From an uncultured Caryophanales bacterium (GTDB taxonomy: Bacteria; Bacillota_I; Bacilli_A; RF39; UBA660), in NCBI GenBank assembly GCA_948442255.1, contig CAOJRT010000013.1:1-40456 (forward strand): 40,456 nucleotides of DNA, written 5' to 3'. Position 1 is the stretch's first letter; every line of letters begins with the position of its first letter. The position numbers were made by a program, and so were the translations under genes. Positions 36,563 to 40,456 of this stretch are shown here, piece after piece. Below the pieces are notes generated by a model that was not told where the DNA came from, made no database searches, and worked only from the letters and a program-made list of their open reading frames with translations.

Positions 36563-36782
36563 AGGATATAATAAAAAAGATATTCATTCCAAATAAAATA
36601 ATCAGCTTTTTGTTATTTAGTTTATCTCTTACATCTTCACCAAAATACTTTTTTGTGTCTAGCTCATTTAAATTAAGTGTAAGTAATACTCTTTTAAAAT
36701 AATAATCTTGTGGCCCTTTTGTTTCAAATTCTGTAAAGAACTGTTCTTTTCCATACGTTTTTTTATTTAAATCCTCCTCTAT
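36540..36782 (-). pseudogene. Unidentified gene fragment
   Basis: A minus-strand open frame without a start codon at its head reads IEEDLNKKTYGKEQFFTEFETKGPQ..., then FKRVLLTLNLNELDTKKYFGEDVRDKLNNKK, and ends in a hydrophobic stretch IILFGMNIFFIISFMVL. It looks protein-like rather than random, but I do not recognise it. It overlaps the tail of the TetR pseudogene convergently. GAGGAGG lies at its upstream end, so a nonstandard start is possible. Confidence 0.35.
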
Positions 36783-36817
36783 TTATACTAATAAATAAAC
36801 AAACCAAGAGTCGTAAT

Positions 36818-37354
36818 AATCTTAAACTATTGGAAGCATTTCTAAAGCACCTGCTATTTTACTTATTTCACAGTCAGATGTAACATGGATGTCAAATCAT
36901 TAGAAGATAAACTTGGTATAACTTTATTTGTAAGAAAAAAAGGAGTTATTTTAACAGATGAAGGTAATGTACTTTTTTCTTATAAAAAAAAGTGGATTAA
37001 AAGCTTTTTCTTATGGAGAAAACGCTTTAATAAATCTTAAAAACTTAGATTATGGTATTATTCGAATAGGCGCAAGTACAATAGTATCTAAGAATATTCT
37101 AATATTGAAATCGAAATTGTCAACGTTCTAACAGAAAATCTTTTACAAGATTTAAGCAATGGAAATCTAGATATGCTTCTTCTTAATTTATCTATGAAAG
37201 CAACCAAAGATTTAGAACAATATCCTTTACTATTTCAAAAAGAGCCTTCTAACATTCGAATGTGGCTTAGTTTAAAATTGGGTATGCAATAAAAGAATTT
37301 ATTTCAACTGAATTCAAAAATCTTTTTTTTAAGTACAAAGTTACTTTGATTTGA
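36818..37354 (+). pseudogene. Decayed LysR-family regulator
   Basis: The pieces occur in order but in different frames: NLKLLEAFLK, VKSLEDKLGITLFVRKKGVILTDEGNVLF (HTH and its wing), SGLKAFSYGENALINLKNLDYGIIRIGAST, IEIEIVNVLTENLLQDLSNGNLDMLLLNLS, and GYAIKEFISTEFKNLF. The stretch between the first two is shortened, and A-run indels shift the frames. At about 540 bases against the usual 870-900, it has also lost sequence. Confidence 0.8.
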
Positions 37355-37442
37355 CTGTTTCTATTTTTATTACAAATAACAACATCCTTTTTATTGCTTT
37401 CGCTCTTAAATTTATTCTAGAAATCTTTTCTTTTTTACTACA

Positions 37443-38497
37443 TTATGTTTCTTCATTTAGCAAATGAAGGTTGTTGTTCATAATCAATCTATTGCCATCT
37501 CTCTCTAGATTTTCAGGAATGCTTTCTTTTTTTGTTTCTCCCAATAAAGCGTTTACCCTAAAAAAACTAGCAGCTATATTTTCTTTATTTTTTTGTACTT
37601 CTAACATTCTTTGTTCCATCATTTGTTCTAATTGAGCTTTCTTTTCGTCTACCTCCTCTATTCGTTCTTTTAAAAGTCCAATTGTTCCTATTGAATAGTC
37701 TGGTAAAACATAGGTTAAATCTAGCAAAGGTAACCCATCTAATCCAATTACAGTAACAAAATTCAAACTCATTGTATTATCTTTAGAGTTCACTCTTATT
37801 GTAGCTAACCAAGCGTTATTTGCTTGCATATATTCTAATATGCTATCTACCACTTCTGTTGGAAAAGTAAAATATTTTTCTAATTTATATTGTACCTCAC
37901 AAGAGTTTTTAATACTATCTAATGAACTCCATTTCGCAGTAATTCTACGATTTAAAGCCCACGAATAGAAAAAGCATTCCTCTTCCTCTCTTTCTTTATT
38001 AATAGTTACTGTACATAAAAGTAGTTTGTTATCCATCAGACTTTTTTCTGGTTTCAAAATAGGATAAGATATTTTTCCATCAATAAACCCTTTATAGCTA
38101 ACATTATTTTTTTTATCAACATAAAAGAGTAAGTGTCCCTCCCCCCCCCATTCGAGACATTCTGTTGGCATGCAGATCTAGGAATAAGAAAATGATGCTC
38201 GTCTAATATTCTGAAACATACCTCTGGTCTTATGGGTAATTTTTCTCGTTCTCCTTTTTCGTTTTCAACTTCTATGATTTTTGTGGTATAAATACTTCCT
38301 GAATCCCAATCAAAATCACCAAATGGGTAAATAATTTCCCCTTCTCTATTATAAACTACATTATAATATTTTTTGTACTCATCTGTTACTTGCACTACAA
38401 ATCCCCATTCTTTTTCTAGAACATCTATCTGGTCGGATTGTATATTATTAAGGAATATTTGATTAAACACATCTTTTTTTATTTTTTCTATTATCAC
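37443..38497 (-). pseudogene. Hypothetical coiled-coil protein split at a G9 tract
   Basis: Two frames share one protein. The N-terminal frame starts at the GTG at 38497 (AGAAGGA upstream): DQIDVLEKEWGFVVQVTDEYKKYYNVVYNREGEIIYPFG resembles WG-repeat-like beta units, ending ...SACQQNVSNGGG. The C-terminal frame resumes EGHLLFYVDKKNNVSYKGFIDGKISY, contains CFFYSWALNRRI and GLDGLPLLDLTYVLPDYSIG, and ends in a coiled coil (about the last 70 residues: EERIEEVDEKKAQLEQMMEQRM). The join lies at nine G on the coding strand (38141-38149). With 7 or 10 G the two would be one protein of about 351 residues. The function is not known. Confidence 0.6.
38141..38149. repeat. Homopolymer of nine C (G9 on the coding strand)
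   Basis: C9 flanked by T and A in a very A/T-rich region, at the exact point where the reading frame of the gene at 37443-38497 changes. Such tracts are typical slipped-strand phase-variation sites, and also typical places for sequencing indels. Confidence 0.95.
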
Positions 38498-38678
38498 GTG
38501 GATTCCTTCTTTCTTTATGCACTTACAACATAGAAAACTAGTATCATTTTACCAAAAAAAATTTCAAATGAAAAGGTAACTTTTAAATTAACTTAAAATA
38601 TTATTTATGATAATGTTTTAAGTGTTAAATTTGGAAAATCTCTCAAGTTAATATATAATATTCCACCGAGGTAAAAAC

Positions 38679-38798
38679 ATGATAAAGACTGAATTGAGAA
38701 TGAATAAACAACAAAAATATGATGCTGCAAAAAAAGGAGTCGTTTATAATCGCAACAAAAATCAAGTGTATTATTATCAAATAAAAGGAGAAAGTTAA
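38679..38798 (+). CDS. Possible small ORF of 39 residues
   Basis: The ATG is preceded by GAGG 8 bases upstream. The product MIKTELRMNKQQKYDAAKKG ... NQVYYYQIKGES is basic and rich in Lys, Gln and Tyr. No family is recognised; it may be a short peptide gene or a fragment. It stands alone between the coiled-coil gene and the DUF262-type gene. Confidence 0.35.
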   Translation: MIKTELRMNKQQKYDAAKKGVVYNRNKNQVYYYQIKGES

Positions 38799-39060
38799 GC
38801 AAGTTTTATTCACAATAATGAAAATCGTAATCCAGTTAACGCTTTAGATAATTCAATCTCCGAAAATATTATATTATTTTATAAAATCAAATATTATAAG
38901 TTTAATTTTTATTTAACAAAGTAATTTGACTAAAGATAAATGATGGTTACTTCATTAAAAAAAAATAGAACTTTTAGCTTTTTAAATTCTATTTTTTGTT
39001 TTCTTTTTTTAATTCTCTATAATATAAATATAACTTTTAACAAAATACTTTGTTTAATAT
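38799..39060. other. A/T-rich intergenic stretch
   Basis: Apart from the terminator at 38960-38997 I see no gene, repeat or RNA structure in these 260 bases. Confidence 0.6.
38960..38997 (-). terminator. Terminator of the DUF262-type gene (bidirectional)
   Basis: An 11-bp stem AAAAAATAGAA and TTCTATTTTTT encloses 16 bases, with T runs on both strands. It lies 64 bases past the stop codon at 39061. Confidence 0.6.
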
Positions 39061-40398
39061 TTATTGATATTTTTTTCGCACTAATTCTAGAAAATCACTA
39101 AACAGAGAATCTAAACGTGCTCCCAAGAAGTTTTTATATTCTTTATCAAATTCAATAGGGGAATAATCAATAAATGCTAAATCTTCTTGTGTAGGATAAT
39201 TTATTAAGGAAAGATATTCTTTATCTAATACAAAAGAAGGACGGTTTTCAATATATTCATAAAGTGTTTTCTCATGCTTGGCACGGTTATCAGTAGAAGC
39301 CAAATAGCAGATATTTCCTAATGATGATATAGGATATCCTTTCAAATGGGAAAAATCTAATTGTTTTTCTATTCTTTTTTGAGGAATTATATGTTCAAAG
39401 TCAATGCTAAAATTATTATGTTCATCCTTTTCAAAATATTTTTTCAAAGCAGGATTTAAATCAATTTTATATTTCACTAAATAATCTATAAATAATTTTG
39501 CTTTTAAAGATACTGTTGCTCCTACTTCGTTTAATTGGTTTTCTCTTAATTGTGTGAATGCCGTTTGCCATTCATTTGGAGAGATATTTTTAACATATTT
39601 TTCTAAAGATTCTTTATTAGCTACCTCTCTTGATAAATCAGAAACTTGTCTATTAATTTTCCAAAAATCAGTTATATAGTCTCTAAAGTAATGTAAAGGG
39701 AGGTATTTGACAAATTTTTCATTCCATTTTTTATCAGTAATTTTATTGATAGTAAAGTTTTTTAGATTAATTTCATAATTATGCCTTATATAAGACATTG
39801 CCATATGATAAATCATATAAGTGCTATCAAGAGTGTTATTAGCTCCATTTTTAGCAATAATCCAATATTCTAAAGCTTCAATTAGATTTTGGAATGTTTC
39901 TACTATGCAATTTTTTAAATCAACTAGAAACTTAGGTGATGCACCAACTAAGAATCCTTTTTTGCCAGAGGATTCTTTAAGGCCTAACTTTTCTGCTTTA
40001 TTTACATCAAGTCCAACAATTAAAGATAAAATTTCAAAGCCGATGGGATCAGTAGATTTTTTATTTGTTCCAAATATTAAGTTAAACTTTTTACCTCTTA
40101 GAATTTCACTGATAGAATAACAATATTCAAATAGCGTTACTCCTTTATTTATAATATCCTCTTTGGTAATATCTACTTCTAAATCACTCTTTAAACGCAT
40201 TTGTTCATATTTTTCAAATATTTTGTTATTTATATCCTCATCTTCTATTCTGTACAAAGTAGAGTCCCAAAGTGATGAAAAGGTTTCATATTTAGAAAGA
40301 TTTACTCCCCCTGTATTTAAATTATAAAATATTGTTGGCAAGTTCTCGCTTGGTCCTGTGTATACAATCGCAGGAACAAGAAGATTAGTTATATCCAT
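39061..40398 (-). pseudogene. GmrSD-type DUF262/DUF1524 nuclease gene, N-terminally truncated
   Basis: GmrSD-like proteins cut modified phage DNA; the N-terminal DUF262 domain is a ParB-like NTPase with a DGQQR motif and the C-terminal DUF1524 domain is an HNH nuclease. Here the 445-residue frame begins in the middle of DUF262: LPTIFYNLNTGGVNLSKYETF is its second conserved block. The DGQQR part, expected about 100-180 residues earlier, is missing. The HNH motif is present: DFEHIIPQKRIEKQLDF ... SSLGNICYLASTDNRAKHEKTLYEY. The ATG at 40398 has no ribosome binding site, and the frame stays open back into the right inverted-repeat arm, where it meets a TAA. So the gene has been cut 5' by a rearrangement, or the assembly joins unrelated ends. 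Confidence 0.7.
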
Positions 40399-40405
40399 AT
40401 TTTTT

Positions 40406-40456
40406 TTATAAATTAAAAAGTCAAGTGCAACAAATAGAATAATTTAAATATAGTTC
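40406..40456. repeat. Right arm of the 51-bp perfect inverted repeat
   Basis: Exact reverse complement of 5-55. It is the very end of the window and lies 8 bases upstream of the truncated DUF262 frame. The window length and the arm coincide exactly at this end. Confidence 0.95.

Noticed and set aside
38490-38499. CACGTG core as a parS site
   Set aside because: The flanks do not give the TGTTTCACGTGAAACA palindrome, only the 6-base core is present.
38605-38802. Minus-strand open frame of 65 residues
   Set aside because: It has no ribosome binding site and lies opposite the better-supported small plus-strand ORF.
1-40456. CRISPR array, tRNA or rRNA genes
   Set aside because: No regularly spaced repeats and no tRNA- or rRNA-like sequence were seen by eye on either strand.
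1-40456. The inverted ends as terminal repeats of a transposon or prophage
   Set aside because: No transposase, integrase or phage structural gene lies in the window, and the contents include core chromosomal genes.

Overview
The window reads as a low-GC (roughly 30% G+C) Gram-positive genome of the Bacilli / Erysipelotrichia-Mollicutes type, probably an uncultured host-associated lineage. This rests on strong AGGAGG ribosome binding sites, extended -10 promoters, the soj-spo0J ... ychF-rpsF-ssb-rpsR gene order known from Bacillus origin regions, the prfB frameshift, lipobox and ABC/two-component modules, and an intact murC (so a cell wall is made). The exact taxon is inference. Almost every gene from 2980 to 33129 is on the minus strand.

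Layout. 1-55: one arm of a 51-bp inverted repeat whose other arm is the last 51 bases of the window. 123-1313: a thyX-type thymidylate synthase gene interrupted by one in-frame TAA. 1524-2891: murC, plus strand. 2980-7371: a giant secreted, membrane-anchored surface protein (NPCBM, transglutaminase-like core, F5/8C, Ig-like repeats, Asn-rich stalk). 7515-8486: the rpsF-ssb-rpsR operon with its promoter and leader. 8666-9144: a decayed acetyltransferase. 9178-18866: a core chromosome-maintenance cluster (parA, parB, mscS, DUF951, abgT, a 1200-residue sigma-70-like protein, ychF, an unknown gene). 18985-23432: ftsH, tilS and prfB, the last with its programmed frameshift. 23583-24675: a lipoprotein and a frameshifted flavin-oxidase-like gene.

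24750-28149 is a bacitracin/lantibiotic-type detoxification module: response regulator, ABC ATPase, permease and histidine kinase. 28191-29261 encodes an unknown membrane protein with a Cys-Arg-His / Asn-His-Val signature like a transglutaminase-type cysteine peptidase. 29381-33129 is a second ABC-2 exporter (ATPase and two permeases) led by its own TetR regulator and a double-palindrome operator. From about 33.3 kb to the end the DNA is accessory and eroded: a broken GNAT gene, small membrane-protein genes, a TudS-related gene, broken TetR and LysR regulators, a gene split at a run of nine G, and a GmrSD-type (DUF262/DUF1524) gene lacking its N-terminal half next to the right inverted-repeat arm.

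The strongest candidate for something new is the sigma-70-like protein at 11012-14614. It has recognisable sigma regions 2-4 at the N-terminus and then about 900 residues of roughly ten further units resembling sigma region 4, and it sits inside an otherwise conserved origin-proximal gene cluster.
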